From assembly GCF_900115095.1 (NCBI RefSeq), contig NZ_FOVH01000019.1, positions 62,001 to 126,000 on the forward strand: a stretch of 64,000 bases of DNA, in the 5' to 3' direction. The DNA is from Actinomadura madurae (GTDB lineage: Bacteria; Actinomycetota; Actinomycetes; Streptosporangiales; Streptosporangiaceae). Position numbers and translations under genes: made by a program. Positions 17,245 to 24,884 of the stretch are shown here, in pieces. Positions within the stretch are counted from its first letter, which is position 1. Each line of letters starts with the position of its first letter. Below the pieces are notes generated by a model. The model ran no database searches. It was not told where the DNA came from and was given only the letters and a program-made list of their open reading frames with translations.

Positions 17245-18525
17245 ATGGCCGCCATCACCATGAAGAACATCGTCAAGCAGTACGGCGACGGCTTCCCGGC
17301 CGTGAACGACGTGTCCCTGGACGTGCGGGACGGCGAGTTCATGATCCTGGTCGGCCCGTCCGGCTGCGGGAAGTCCACCCTGCTGCGGATGATCGTCGGG
17401 CTGGAGGACATCACGTCCGGCGAGATGGTCATCGGCGACAGGGTCGTCAACAAGGTGGCGCCGCGCGAGCGGAACCTGTCGATGGTGTTCCAGAACTACG
17501 CGCTGTACCCGCACCTGACCGTGTTCGAGAACATCGCGTTCCCGCTCCGGCTCGCCAAGACCTCCGACGACGAGGTGCAGCGCCGCGTGAAGGAGACCGC
17601 CGACCTGCTGGAGCTGACCGAGCACCTGGACCGCAAGCCGGCGAACCTGTCCGGCGGGCAGCGGCAGCGGGTCGCGATGGGGCGCGCGATCGTCCGGCAG
17701 GCGGACGCGTTCCTGTTCGACGAGCCGCTGTCGAACCTGGACGCGAAGCTGCGCGGGCAGATGCGCACCGAGATCTCGCGCCTCCAGCGGCGGCTCGGCA
17801 CCACGACCGTGTACGTCACGCACGACCAGACGGAGGCGATGACGCTCGGCGACCGGGTCGCGGTGCTGCGCAGGGGCGTCCTGCAGCAGGTCGGGAGCCC
17901 GCGCGAGCTGTACGAGGAGCCCGTCAACCTCTTCGTCGCCGGGTTCATCGGCTCGCCGTCGATGAACTTCCTGCCCGCGTCCGTGGACGGCGCGTTTCTC
18001 GAAACGCCGCTCGGCCGCTTCGAATTGCGGGACGAGCGGAAGGTCACGGCCATCGGCGACCGGTCGGTCGTGCTCGTCGGCATCCGCCCGGAGCATTTCG
18101 AGGACGCGTCGCTGGTCGCCGACGAGAAGAAGGCGCGGGGCAGCGTCGTCCGGGCCCGGGTGGACGTGACCGAGTGGCTCGGCAACGAGCTGTACGCCTA
18201 CGTCCCGTACGAGGCGCCCGACGACCTCGCCGCGCAGCTGCGCGACCTGTCCCGGGAGCTCGACAGCGACCAGCTGCGCACGCAGGCCGTCGTGTCGCTG
18301 GACGCGGCCAGCCTGATCGCGCCGGGACGCGAGGCGGAGCTGTGGATCGACACCGCGCGCGCCCACATCTTCGACCCGGCCACGGGCGAGAACCTCACCC
18401 GGGACGAGGAGCGCGTCGCGCAGCTCGGCCGCATCGCCGAGGACTCGCGCGTCGCGGGCCGGGAGGCGCAGCGCGAGCCGGCGGCCGGCGCGGCCGGGGA
18501 CGGGGCGTCGGTCGCGGAACCGTGA
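17245..18525 (+). CDS. sugC: ABC transporter ATP-binding protein, SugC/MsmK-like
   Basis: 426 residues. Walker A GPSGCGKST, Q-loop VFQNYALYPHLTV, signature LSGGQRQRVAMGRA, Walker B AFLFDEPLSNLDAKLR and switch His in YVTHDQTEAM. An extended C-terminal regulatory (TOBE) region from about residue 235 is typical of sugar importers, and an Ala-rich tail follows. GAGGGGAAG sits before the ATG, 10 bases after sugB. All catalytic motifs are intact. The DUF4032 gene begins only 3 bases after its stop. Confidence 0.95.
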   Translation: MAAITMKNIVKQYGDGFPAVNDVSLDVRDGEFMILVGPSGCGKSTLLRMIVGLEDITSGEMVIGDRVVNKVAPRERNLSMVFQNYALYPHLTVFENIAFPLRLAKTSDDEVQRRVKETADLLELTEHLDRKPANLSGGQRQRVAMGRAIVRQADAFLFDEPLSNLDAKLRGQMRTEISRLQRRLGTTTVYVTHDQTEAMTLGDRVAVLRRGVLQQVGSPRELYEEPVNLFVAGFIGSPSMNFLPASVDGAFLETPLGRFELRDERKVTAIGDRSVVLVGIRPEHFEDASLVADEKKARGSVVRARVDVTEWLGNELYAYVPYEAPDDLAAQLRDLSRELDSDQLRTQAVVSLDAASLIAPGREAELWIDTARAHIFDPATGENLTRDEERVAQLGRIAEDSRVAGREAQREPAAGAAGDGASVAEP

Positions 18526-18528
18526 CCG

Positions 18529-19815
18529 ATGCACTTCGTCTTCACCCCGCCCGGGGAGTCGGCGGCCGGCCTGCTCGACCTGCCGTGGACGGTGCCGCTC
18601 GCGGAATGGGACGACGCGCGGCTGGTGGAGATCAGGCAGCGCGGCCTGTCCCGCCACACGGTCAGGTTCGTGGCGGAGGGCGGGGCGGTCTACGCGCTGA
18701 AGGAGCTGGACGCGCGGCTGGCGCGCCGCGAGTACCGGCTGCTGCGCGAGCTGCGCTCCCTCGGCCTGCCCGCGGTCGAGGTGATCGGCGTGGTCGTCGA
18801 CCGTCCCGACCAGGACGCCATCCTCGTCACGCGCTTCCTCGACCACTCGTCGTCCTACCGCGCGCTGTTCGCCAACGCGCGCTACGCCCATCCGACGGAC
18901 CGGTTGCTGGACGCGCTGGTGGAGCTCCTCGTCCGGCTCCACCTGGCGGGCTTCATGTGGGGCGACTGCTCGCTGTCGAACGTCCTGTTCCGCCTGGACG
19001 CGGGCGCGTTCGCCGCCTACCTGGTGGACGCGGAGACCGCCGAGCTGCACCCGTCCCTCTCCGAGGGACAGCGCGACTACGACGTGTCGCTGGCGCGCGA
19101 GCGGATCGCCGGGGAGCTGTTCGACCTGGCGGCGGCGGGCACCCTTCCCGACGACGTCGACCCGATCGACGTCGCGGACGACACCGTCCGCCGGTACCAG
19201 GGGCTCTGGGACGAGCTGACCCGCGAGGAGATCCTGCATCCCGCCGACCAGCGCTACCGCATCGCGGAGCGTCTCCGCCGCATCAACTCCCTCGGCTTCG
19301 ATGTGGACGAGGTGGAGCTGGTCGATGTGCGTAGCACCGAAGGTGCTCCGGGGGGTGTGGGGGGTCGTCCCCCCTCCGAAGGCCCGCCGGAGGGGGCGCG
19401 GCTGCGCGTGCGCACGCGCGTCGCCGAGCCGGGCCACCACCGGCGCATCCTCATGGCCCGCACCGGGCTGGACGCGCAGGAGAACCAGGCGCGGCGGCTG
19501 CTCAACGACATCGCCGCCTTCCGCGGCCATCTCGAACGCCTGCACGGCGGCCCGGTGCCGGAGGTCGTGGCGTCGAACCAGTGGCTGGCCGAGGTGTACG
19601 AACCCGTGATCAAAGCGATCCCGCCGGATCTGCGCGATCGCCTGGACGACGTCGAGCTGTTCCACGAGGTCCTCGAACACCGCTGGTACCTGTCGGAGAG
19701 GTCGGGCCGGGACGTCGGCACGTCGACGGCGGCCCAGGACTACTTCGCGTCCGTGCTGCCGGCCGTCCCCCCGGACCTGACCGAGAGCGGCCGTCCTCCT
19801 GACACGACCAGTTGA
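18529..19815 (+). CDS. DUF4032 protein with kinase-like N-terminal domain
   Basis: 428 residues. The N-terminal half looks like a lipopolysaccharide-kinase/RIO-type fold: YALKELDARLARREYRLL (possible nucleotide Lys), a catalytic-loop-like LHLAGFMWGDCSLSNVLF (Asp and Asn at the expected spacing) and LVDAETAEL (metal Asp). The C-terminal half is the DUF4032 domain (RVRTRVAEPGHHRRIL ... ENQARRLLNDIAAFR ... VIKAIPPDLRDRL). Between them, about residues 268-286 form a Gly/Pro/Ser insertion encoded by strong hairpins (19334-19374). The ATG is 3 bases beyond the sugC stop, so coexpression with the importer is likely. Function unknown. Confidence 0.85.
   Translation: MHFVFTPPGESAAGLLDLPWTVPLAEWDDARLVEIRQRGLSRHTVRFVAEGGAVYALKELDARLARREYRLLRELRSLGLPAVEVIGVVVDRPDQDAILVTRFLDHSSSYRALFANARYAHPTDRLLDALVELLVRLHLAGFMWGDCSLSNVLFRLDAGAFAAYLVDAETAELHPSLSEGQRDYDVSLARERIAGELFDLAAAGTLPDDVDPIDVADDTVRRYQGLWDELTREEILHPADQRYRIAERLRRINSLGFDVDEVELVDVRSTEGAPGGVGGRPPSEGPPEGARLRVRTRVAEPGHHRRILMARTGLDAQENQARRLLNDIAAFRGHLERLHGGPVPEVVASNQWLAEVYEPVIKAIPPDLRDRLDDVELFHEVLEHRWYLSERSGRDVGTSTAAQDYFASVLPAVPPDLTESGRPPDTTS
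19334..19374 (+). repeat. Two hairpins inside the DUF4032 coding sequence
   Basis: GCACC-GAA-GGTGC (19334-19346) is followed by GGGGGG-TCGT-CCCCCC (19359-19374). They encode a low-complexity linker that looks inserted relative to the flanking domains. They could be a small mobile palindromic repeat or an intragenic attenuator of transcription. Confidence 0.6.
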
Positions 19816-19838
19816 TCTTTTCTGGCACGATCGGGGAC

Positions 19839-20525
19839 ATGTACGAGCGCTTCGCCCGCGAATACGCGGCCCATGCCGAGGACAGCGCCCACAACGCCCT
19901 CTACGACCGTCCCGCGATGCTCGGCCTCGCCGGGGACGTCGCCGGCCGCGGCGTCTTCGACGCCGCCTGCGGACCCGGCCTCTACGCGCGGGAGCTCCTG
20001 GACCGCGGCGCCCGCGTCACCGGCTGCGACGTGAGCCCGACCTTCGTCGAGCTGGCCCGCGCCCGCACCGGGGGCCGCGCCGACCTGCGCGTGCACGACC
20101 TCTCCCGGCCGCTGACCTGGGTGGGGGACGGTGCGGCCGACCTCGTCGTCCTGGCGTTGGCGATCCACTACATCGACGACCGGGTGGCCCTGCTGAGGGA
20201 GTTCCGGCGGATCCTGAAGCCCTCGGGGGCGCTGGTGCTGTCCACCGAGCACCCGACGATGGGATGGGTGCGCCTCGGCGGTTCCTACTTCACCGAGGAG
20301 CCGGTGGAGGAGTCGCTGAGCGACGAGCGCGACTGGCCCATCCGGGCCTGGCGCCGGCCGCTGACGTCGATCTGCGCCGAGTTCCGCGAGGCCGGCTTCC
20401 TCATCGAGGAGCTCCTGGAGCCCCGCCCGGCCCCCGAGATGGCGGACCGCTACCCGGAGGACCACGCCACGCTGGAGGCCCTCCCGGCGTTCCTGGCCTT
20501 CCGCCTCGTCCCGGCTCCCCGGTGA
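19839..20525 (+). CDS. Class I SAM-dependent methyltransferase (Methyltransf_11-like)
   Basis: 228 residues. Motif I VFDAACGPGLYARELLDRGA, acidic loop GCDVSPTFVELARA, motif post-II DLVVLALAIHYIDD and FRRILKPSGALVLSTEHP. This UbiE/Methyltransf_11 layout methylates small molecules; the substrate is unknown. The ATG at 19839 with GGGGA upstream is preferred over an in-frame start at 19812. It begins 23 bases after the DUF4032 stop and could be in the same transcript. Convergent with the HTH/NlpC-like gene. Confidence 0.85.
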   Translation: MYERFAREYAAHAEDSAHNALYDRPAMLGLAGDVAGRGVFDAACGPGLYARELLDRGARVTGCDVSPTFVELARARTGGRADLRVHDLSRPLTWVGDGAADLVVLALAIHYIDDRVALLREFRRILKPSGALVLSTEHPTMGWVRLGGSYFTEEPVEESLSDERDWPIRAWRRPLTSICAEFREAGFLIEELLEPRPAPEMADRYPEDHATLEALPAFLAFRLVPAPR

Positions 20526-20552
20526 CGGGCCCCTGGCGACCGGTCGACGGGG

Positions 20553-21509
20553 TCAGCCGACGGGGTCGTCCTGGATGTTCCTCGGGCGGCAGGCGCGGTG
20601 GTCGCTGCCGCGGGCCAGGCCGTCCCGGCGGACCAGGTGGTCGGTTCCGTAGCCGCGCCGCTGCTGGTAGGCCCAGTAGGCGGTGCGCGCGCCGCTCGTC
20701 CACCTCTCGAAGATCAGGACCTCCCGGACGTCGGCGCCGCCGCTCGACTTGATGACCAGGTCGCCGGGGCGCAGCGACGGCATGGGGATCTGCCGGCAGT
20801 AGGACGCCTCCAGGAGCGCGGAGTTGGGGCCGGGCTTCGGGAGCCCTAGCGCCATCGACGCGTAGCCCGAGCCGTCCGTCCGGTACCCCTGGTGGCCGGC
20901 CGCCTGGTCGTAGGGCACCCGCCGCGGGCCGTGCGGATGCCAGCTCCGGCTGCGGGCGATGACGTCCTGGCGGCTGATCGCGCCGACGGGCTCGCCGGTC
21001 GCGCCGGGCGGGCGGCCGCCCGAGTCCCCGGAGACGGGCGGCGTCCGCAGGGAGGCGCCGAGGGCGACCCCGGCCGTCCCGGCGACGAACGTGCAGGCGA
21101 CGACGGCGACCAGGAACAGCAGGCGGCGGTGCCGGCCCGTCCGGTGGGGCAGCGGCTCTGACGGCGCGCTCACCGTGGCCGCCGTGTCCATCGTGTCCGC
21201 CGTGCCGGTCGTCCCGGCGGGGGTGGGCGGCGCCGCGCGCCTCGCCTCGTCCGCCACCTCCCACAGGGCCGCCAGGCGGTGCGCGTCCGCGCCGCACAGG
21301 TCCGCGAGGGCCGCGACCGCGTCGGCCGGGATCCATGTCTCGGCGCTGAGCCACCGCCCCCACGACGAGCGGCTCGCGTGCGTCCGGCGCTCCAGGGCGC
21401 GCAGGTCGAGCCCGGACTCCTCCTTCAGCCCGCGCAGCTCGGTGAGCAGGACGCGCACCGCCTCCGGCAGGTCTCCGGGCAGCGGGGTCGGTGGTCGGGT
21501 TCGGCTCAT
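20553..21509 (-). CDS. HTH protein with one membrane helix and a catalytically dead NlpC/P60-like domain
   Basis: 318 residues in three parts. Residues 15-90 look like an XRE-type HTH of the actinobacterial kind (LTELRGLKEESGLDLRALER ... SSWGRWLSAETWIPADAVAA). Residues 129-151 are a single transmembrane helix after a basic RHRR stretch. Residues 175-313 form a domain homologous along its whole length to the secreted protein at 21891-22472. The catalytic Cys there (TDCSGYAS) is Gly213 here (TDGSGYAS), and the His of RHVVIF is Glu263 (REVLIF). This predicts an intracellular DNA-binding or scaffold head and an extracellular non-enzymatic, possibly ligand-binding, domain. ATG with GGGAG 8 bases upstream. 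Confidence 0.85.
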   Translation of the reverse strand: MSRTRPPTPLPGDLPEAVRVLLTELRGLKEESGLDLRALERRTHASRSSWGRWLSAETWIPADAVAALADLCGADAHRLAALWEVADEARRAAPPTPAGTTGTADTMDTAATVSAPSEPLPHRTGRHRRLLFLVAVVACTFVAGTAGVALGASLRTPPVSGDSGGRPPGATGEPVGAISRQDVIARSRSWHPHGPRRVPYDQAAGHQGYRTDGSGYASMALGLPKPGPNSALLEASYCRQIPMPSLRPGDLVIKSSGGADVREVLIFERWTSGARTAYWAYQQRRGYGTDHLVRRDGLARGSDHRACRPRNIQDDPVG

Positions 21510-21890
21510 GAACGATTCTCCCGCAGGTCACAGCGCCTTTTCCGGGCGGCGGCCCGGGTGCGCTCCGGAACTCGGGGCAGGGCTGGCCCATTATGCCCAG
21601 TTCCGAGAGTGCCAGTACGGAATCCCGTGATGATCACCGATCGTCCGGCCGCGGGCACCCAACGTGAGTCCCGAGAGGCAATTCAGCGTGTCCCACTGTC
21701 CCGCCGGACGCCCGTCCGGGACAGCGTTGTCGCAGGTCGAAGCCGTAATGAATGTCTCAGCGTCCCAACCTTTCCGGAGAGGTTGACGAATGGCGGACGG
21801 CGCTCCCTAGGGTTTGCCGAGTCGATCGACGAACCCCCGCCAAGCGCCCCCACCGGGCGCAATCCCACTGCCATTCACGGAGGATTATCA
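21510..21890 (+). promoter_or_regulatory. Divergent regulatory region between the two NlpC-like genes
   Basis: 381 bases. A plausible promoter for the rightward gene is TTGACG at 21783-21788 and TAGGGT at 21808-21813 (19-base spacing), giving a leader of about 70 bases. Upstream of it, CTGTCCCG (21696-21703) and CGGGACAG (21717-21724) form an 8-bp inverted repeat around 13 bases that can alternatively pair as CCGGAC/GTCCGG. It could be an operator or a terminator. No riboswitch consensus was recognised. Confidence 0.45.
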
Positions 21891-22472
21891 ATGGCTTCCC
21901 CCCGAGCCGTTCTCATCGGCGCCAGCTCGCTGGCGCTCGCCGGCGGCACCGTCTTCGGACTGGTCGGCGCGTCCGGCCAGGCCGGACCGTCCGCACCGGT
22001 CCAGGGCGTCCAGCTGCAGGCCGCGGACGCGAAGGTCGCGGCGGCCGCCGCGCCGAAGGTCACCCGTGACCAGGTCATCGCCAACGCCAAGACCTGGAAC
22101 CCGCACACCGGCAGCCGGGTCCCCTACAGCCAGTCCAAGACCCACGGCGGCTACCGCACCGACTGCTCCGGCTACGCGTCCATGACGCTGCGGCTGCCCA
22201 AGCCCGGCCCGAACACGGTGGGCCTGGCGTCGTCCACCTACAGCACGCGCATCTCGATGTCCCAGCTGAAGAAGGGCGACCTGATCATCGACGCGATCGG
22301 GAGCAACACCACCCGGCACGTCGTGATCTTCGAGAAGTGGACCAGCGGCAAGCACACCGCCTACTGGGCGTACGAGCAGCGGGGCGGCTACGGCACCGAC
22401 CACCGGACCCGCACGTACGGCCTGTCGAGCGGCAGCGAGTACAAGGCGTACCGCCCGAAGAACATCGCCTGA
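21891..22472 (+). CDS. Secreted NlpC/P60-like (CHAP-like) cysteine hydrolase
   Basis: 193 residues with an N-terminal signal sequence (VLIGASSLALAGGTVFGLVGA), then a compact domain: RVPYSQSKTHGGYRTDCSGYAS with nucleophile Cys92, LKKGDLI, RHVVIFEKW with His143, and an aromatic segment AYWAYEQRGGYG. This Cys/His arrangement is that of NlpC/P60-type enzymes that cut peptidoglycan stem peptides or related amides; the exact substrate is unknown. ATG with GGAGGA 7 bases upstream. The homologous domain of the divergent HTH protein lacks both catalytic residues. A 13-bp terminator follows the stop. Confidence 0.85.
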   Translation: MASPRAVLIGASSLALAGGTVFGLVGASGQAGPSAPVQGVQLQAADAKVAAAAAPKVTRDQVIANAKTWNPHTGSRVPYSQSKTHGGYRTDCSGYASMTLRLPKPGPNTVGLASSTYSTRISMSQLKKGDLIIDAIGSNTTRHVVIFEKWTSGKHTAYWAYEQRGGYGTDHRTRTYGLSSGSEYKAYRPKNIA

Positions 22473-22494
22473 TCTGGTCTGGTGCTCCCCGCGC

Positions 22495-22526
22495 AACGCC
22501 CGGCCGGTTCCCTCCGGCCGGGCGTT
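22495..22526. terminator. Bidirectional terminator, 13-bp perfect stem
   Basis: AACGCCCGGCCGG, loop TTCCCT, CCGGCCGGGCGTT. It lies 22 bases after the rightward NlpC-like stop and 16 bases beyond the leftward stop at 22543, serving both convergent genes. Confidence 0.85.
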
Positions 22527-22542
22527 CCGTCGTGCGCGGGGG

Positions 22543-22737
22543 TCAGGCGGGCGTCTCGGTGATCTCCCAGCGGCCCACCTCGCGGTAGTCCGAGTCGTAG
22601 ATCGCGGACGCGTCGCCGGGCTTCAGCGCGTAGTGCCGGACGTTGCCGCCCCAGTACCGCAGGATGCGCCCCAGCTCGCCCGCGGCGTCCTCGGTGATGG
22701 CGCCTTCTCTCATGTCGACTTCGAGGATGAACTTCAT
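22543..22737 (-). CDS. Small conserved hypothetical protein
   Basis: 64 residues: MKFILEVDMREGAITEDAAG, then LGRILRYWGGNVRHYALKPG and DASAIYDSDYREVGRWEITE. Compact alpha/beta pattern without known motifs, similar in style to small actinobacterial proteins encoded singly. The ATG has only a weak GAGACG upstream. Function unknown; host-like codons and a terminator just past the stop support it as a gene. Confidence 0.75.
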   Translation of the reverse strand: MKFILEVDMREGAITEDAAGELGRILRYWGGNVRHYALKPGDASAIYDSDYREVGRWEITETPA

Positions 22738-22842
22738 ACATTAAATCGTCTCATTGACGTGCCCTGTGAAGGTTTGGCCGACAATGGCGCAGGTCGGCAG
22801 AGGAAACTCGACGCAGACCCTCAAACCACAGGCAGTCGGAAG

Positions 22843-23376
22843 TCAGCGGAGCGGCTTCACCAGGAGTTCGAACTCCAGGTCGTCCCGCTTGGGGATGCCG
22901 AAGCGCTCGTCGCCGTAATGGAACGGGCTCGTCTTCCCGGTCCGGACGTATCCGCGCCGGACGTACCAGGTGATCAGCTCCTCCCGGACGCTGATCACCG
23001 TCATGTGCATCTCGTCCGCGCCCCACTCCTCGCGGGCCAGCCGCTCCGCCTCGGCCAGCATCGTCGAGCCGAGCCCGCCGCGCTGGGCGGCGGGGGCCAC
23101 CGCGAACATCCCGAAGTAGGCGTGCCCGTCGCGGTTCTCCAGTTGGCAGCAGGCGACCGGGCCGTCGACGGTCTCGGCGACCAGCACCCGGCTTCCGGCG
23201 CCGCTCACCGCGTCCGCGACCATGCCCGCGTCGGTGCGCTGGCCGTCGAGGATGTCGGCCTCGGACGTCCAACCGGTGCGGCCGGAGTCGCCGCGGTAGG
23301 ACGACTCGACGAGCGTGACGAGCGCCGGGACGTCGGCCGGCGTCGCCGAGCGGAAGGTGAAGTTCGGAGTACTCAC
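22843..23376 (-). CDS. GNAT family N-acetyltransferase
   Basis: 177 residues. Acetyl-CoA-binding motif A reads MFAVAPAAQRGGLGSTMLAEAER (GxGxG-like QRGGLG), followed by motif B (YVRRGYVRTGKTSPFHYGDE). The acceptor is unknown. The GTG at 23376 is preferred because it gives a standard GNAT N-terminus (STPNFTFRSATPADVPALV); the frame is open back to 23514, across the Rrf2 operator, and that part is not protein-like. Divergent from the Rrf2 gene. Confidence 0.87.
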   Translation of the reverse strand: MSTPNFTFRSATPADVPALVTLVESSYRGDSGRTGWTSEADILDGQRTDAGMVADAVSGAGSRVLVAETVDGPVACCQLENRDGHAYFGMFAVAPAAQRGGLGSTMLAEAERLAREEWGADEMHMTVISVREELITWYVRRGYVRTGKTSPFHYGDERFGIPKRDDLEFELLVKPLR

Positions 23377-23439
23377 AGGCGGGACTCTAGCCCCGGGCCG
23401 GCGATGCCCCGGCCCCGCTCGCGGGTTGCACGGGTAATC

Positions 23440-23458
23440 CTGGATGCCTAGTATCCAG
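23440..23458. promoter_or_regulatory. Rrf2 operator 1 (autoregulatory site)
   Basis: CTGGAT-N7-ATCCAG, a perfect 6-bp inverted repeat spanning 19 bases and ending 3 bases before the Rrf2 start codon. A near-identical 19-base site lies before the next gene (23988-24006). Confidence 0.75.
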
Positions 23459-23461
23459 AAT

Positions 23462-23947
23462 ATGCGGATGAGCGAGGGGGTCGAATGGGCGATCCACAGC
23501 TGCCTCAACCTCACCTGGCTGGAGCCGGGCGAGGCCGTGACGGCGGCCAGGATGGCGGCGTTCTACGCGCTGCCGGCGGCCTACCTGAACAAGCAGCTGC
23601 AGGCGCTGGCCCGCGCCGGCATCCTCACCTCGACCCCCGGGCCGCGCGGCGGGTTCCGGCTCGCGCGAAGCCCCGGGGACGTCACGCTGCTGGACGTCGT
23701 GACGGCGATCGAGGGGCCGGACGAGGCGTTCCGCTGCGAGGAGATCCTGCGGCAGGGCCCCGGCGAGCACGAGGGGATCGACTACCGCAGGCGGTGCTTC
23801 GTCTCCCAGGCCATGCGGCGGGCCGAGCTGGCCTGGCGTAAGGAGCTGGCCGGGCAGACCCTCGCCGACATCCGGGACACGGTCGAGCGGCACCGTCCGG
23901 CCACGCCCGGCGAGACCCGCGCCTGGCTCGCGAACCTGCGCACCTGA
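23462..23947 (+). CDS. Rrf2 family transcriptional regulator
   Basis: 161 residues from ATG 23462 (MRMSEGVEWAIHSCLNL); a second ATG follows at 23468. The winged helix is typical: MAAFYALPAAYLNKQLQALARAGILTSTPGPRGGFRLAR, then LLDVVTAIEG. The Fe-S type Rrf2 cysteines are not arranged as the usual CxxxxxCxxxxxxC cluster (only FRCEEIL and RRCFVSQ Cys are seen), so a thiol- or redox-based or small-molecule sensor is possible. The operator abuts the start, implying a very short or absent leader and autorepression. It likely controls the CMD and RidA genes just downstream, which carry the same site. Confidence 0.88.
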   Translation: MRMSEGVEWAIHSCLNLTWLEPGEAVTAARMAAFYALPAAYLNKQLQALARAGILTSTPGPRGGFRLARSPGDVTLLDVVTAIEGPDEAFRCEEILRQGPGEHEGIDYRRRCFVSQAMRRAELAWRKELAGQTLADIRDTVERHRPATPGETRAWLANLRT

Positions 23948-23987
23948 TCACGGCCGGCCCGGCAGGGCGTCCGGCCATCGGCTAATT

Positions 23988-24006
23988 CTGGACATTTAAC
24001 ATCCAG
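23988..24006 (+). promoter_or_regulatory. Rrf2 operator 2, upstream of the CMD/RidA operon
   Basis: CTGGAC-N7-ATCCAG, the same 19-base architecture and spacing as the site before the Rrf2 gene, with one mismatch in the outer arm. It ends 20 bases before the ATG of the CMD-family gene. Confidence 0.75.
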
Positions 24007-24026
24007 ATTGCAGAAAGGAAACCACC

Positions 24027-24473
24027 ATGCAGGCACGAATGAACGTCGTGAAGCCCGCCGCGGCGGGGTACAAGGCCATGCTCGCGCTGGAGTCGTACAT
24101 CAACGGCAGCCCCGTCCCGCAGAGCACGCTGGAGCTGGTCAGGCTGCGCATCAGCCAGATCAACGGCTGCGCGTTCTGCGTGAACATGCACGCCACCGAC
24201 GCCAAGAAGGCCGGCGAGACCGACGAGCGGCTCTGGTCGGTCGCGGCCTGGCGCGAGGCGCCCTTCTTCACCGACGAGGAGCGGGCCGCGCTGGCCCTGG
24301 CCGAGGCCGCCACCCGGATCGGCGAGAACCCGGACGGCGTCTCCGACGACGTCTGGAACGACGCCGCCGACCACTACGACGAGGAGTCGCTCGCCGCCCT
24401 CGTCATGGTGATCGCCGCGATCAACGCCTGGAACCGGATCAACGTCACCCTCCGCAACCCCGCCGCGTCCTGA
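24027..24473 (+). CDS. Carboxymuconolactone decarboxylase/AhpD-like protein
   Basis: 148 residues. The AhpD-type redox motif is intact: LRISQINGCAFCVNMHATDA (Cys-Ala-Phe-Cys with downstream His). The rest is the all-helical CMD fold (AALALAEAATRIGEN ... AALVMVIAAINAWNRINV). Such proteins reduce peroxides or disulfides, or are redox partners. AGAAAGGAAACCACC before the ATG. Next to an Rrf2 operator and followed 14 bases later by a RidA-like gene, it probably forms a two-gene stress operon. Confidence 0.9.
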   Translation: MQARMNVVKPAAAGYKAMLALESYINGSPVPQSTLELVRLRISQINGCAFCVNMHATDAKKAGETDERLWSVAAWREAPFFTDEERAALALAEAATRIGENPDGVSDDVWNDAADHYDEESLAALVMVIAAINAWNRINVTLRNPAAS

Positions 24474-24487
24474 TGAGGAGAACGACC

Positions 24488-24883
24488 ATGACGCACGCCA
24501 TCACCAACCCCCTCGGCCTGCACGACCCGGTCCGCTTCGGCTACAGCCACGTCGCGTCCGCCTCGGGCGAGCTGGTCTTCATCGCGGGGCAGTACGCATC
24601 CGGCATCGAGGGCGAGGTCGTGGCGGAGGACTTCGCCGGGCAGGTCCGGCGCTCGCTGGCCAACCTGGAGACCGCGCTCGCGTCGGTCGGGCTGGGCTTC
24701 GGGCACGTCGTCCAGCTGCGCACCCACATCGTCCAGCACGACGCCGGGAAGCTCGCGGTCCTCGCCGAGCGGATCCGCGAGATCTGGAAGGACGAGCCCC
24801 CGACGCAGACCCTCACCGGCGTCGCCGCGCTCGCGCTGCCCGGCATGCTGTTCGAGGTGGACGCGGTCGCGGTCCGTCCCTGA
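24488..24883 (+). CDS. RidA/YjgF-like protein
   Basis: 131 residues with the YjgF/RidA fold: ELVFIAGQYASGIEGEVVAE, QVRRSLANLETALASVGLGF, VVQLRTHIVQHD, ending LPGMLFEVDAVAV. Canonical RidA uses an Arg before the final strand to bind the iminoacid carboxylate. Here that stretch reads TGVAALALPGML with no Arg, so this is probably a non-deaminase subgroup member. GATGAGGAG precedes the ATG, 14 bases after the CMD gene, indicating cotranscription under the Rrf2 regulator. Confidence 0.88.
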   Translation: MTHAITNPLGLHDPVRFGYSHVASASGELVFIAGQYASGIEGEVVAEDFAGQVRRSLANLETALASVGLGFGHVVQLRTHIVQHDAGKLAVLAERIREIWKDEPPTQTLTGVAALALPGMLFEVDAVAVRP

Positions 24884-24884
24884 G

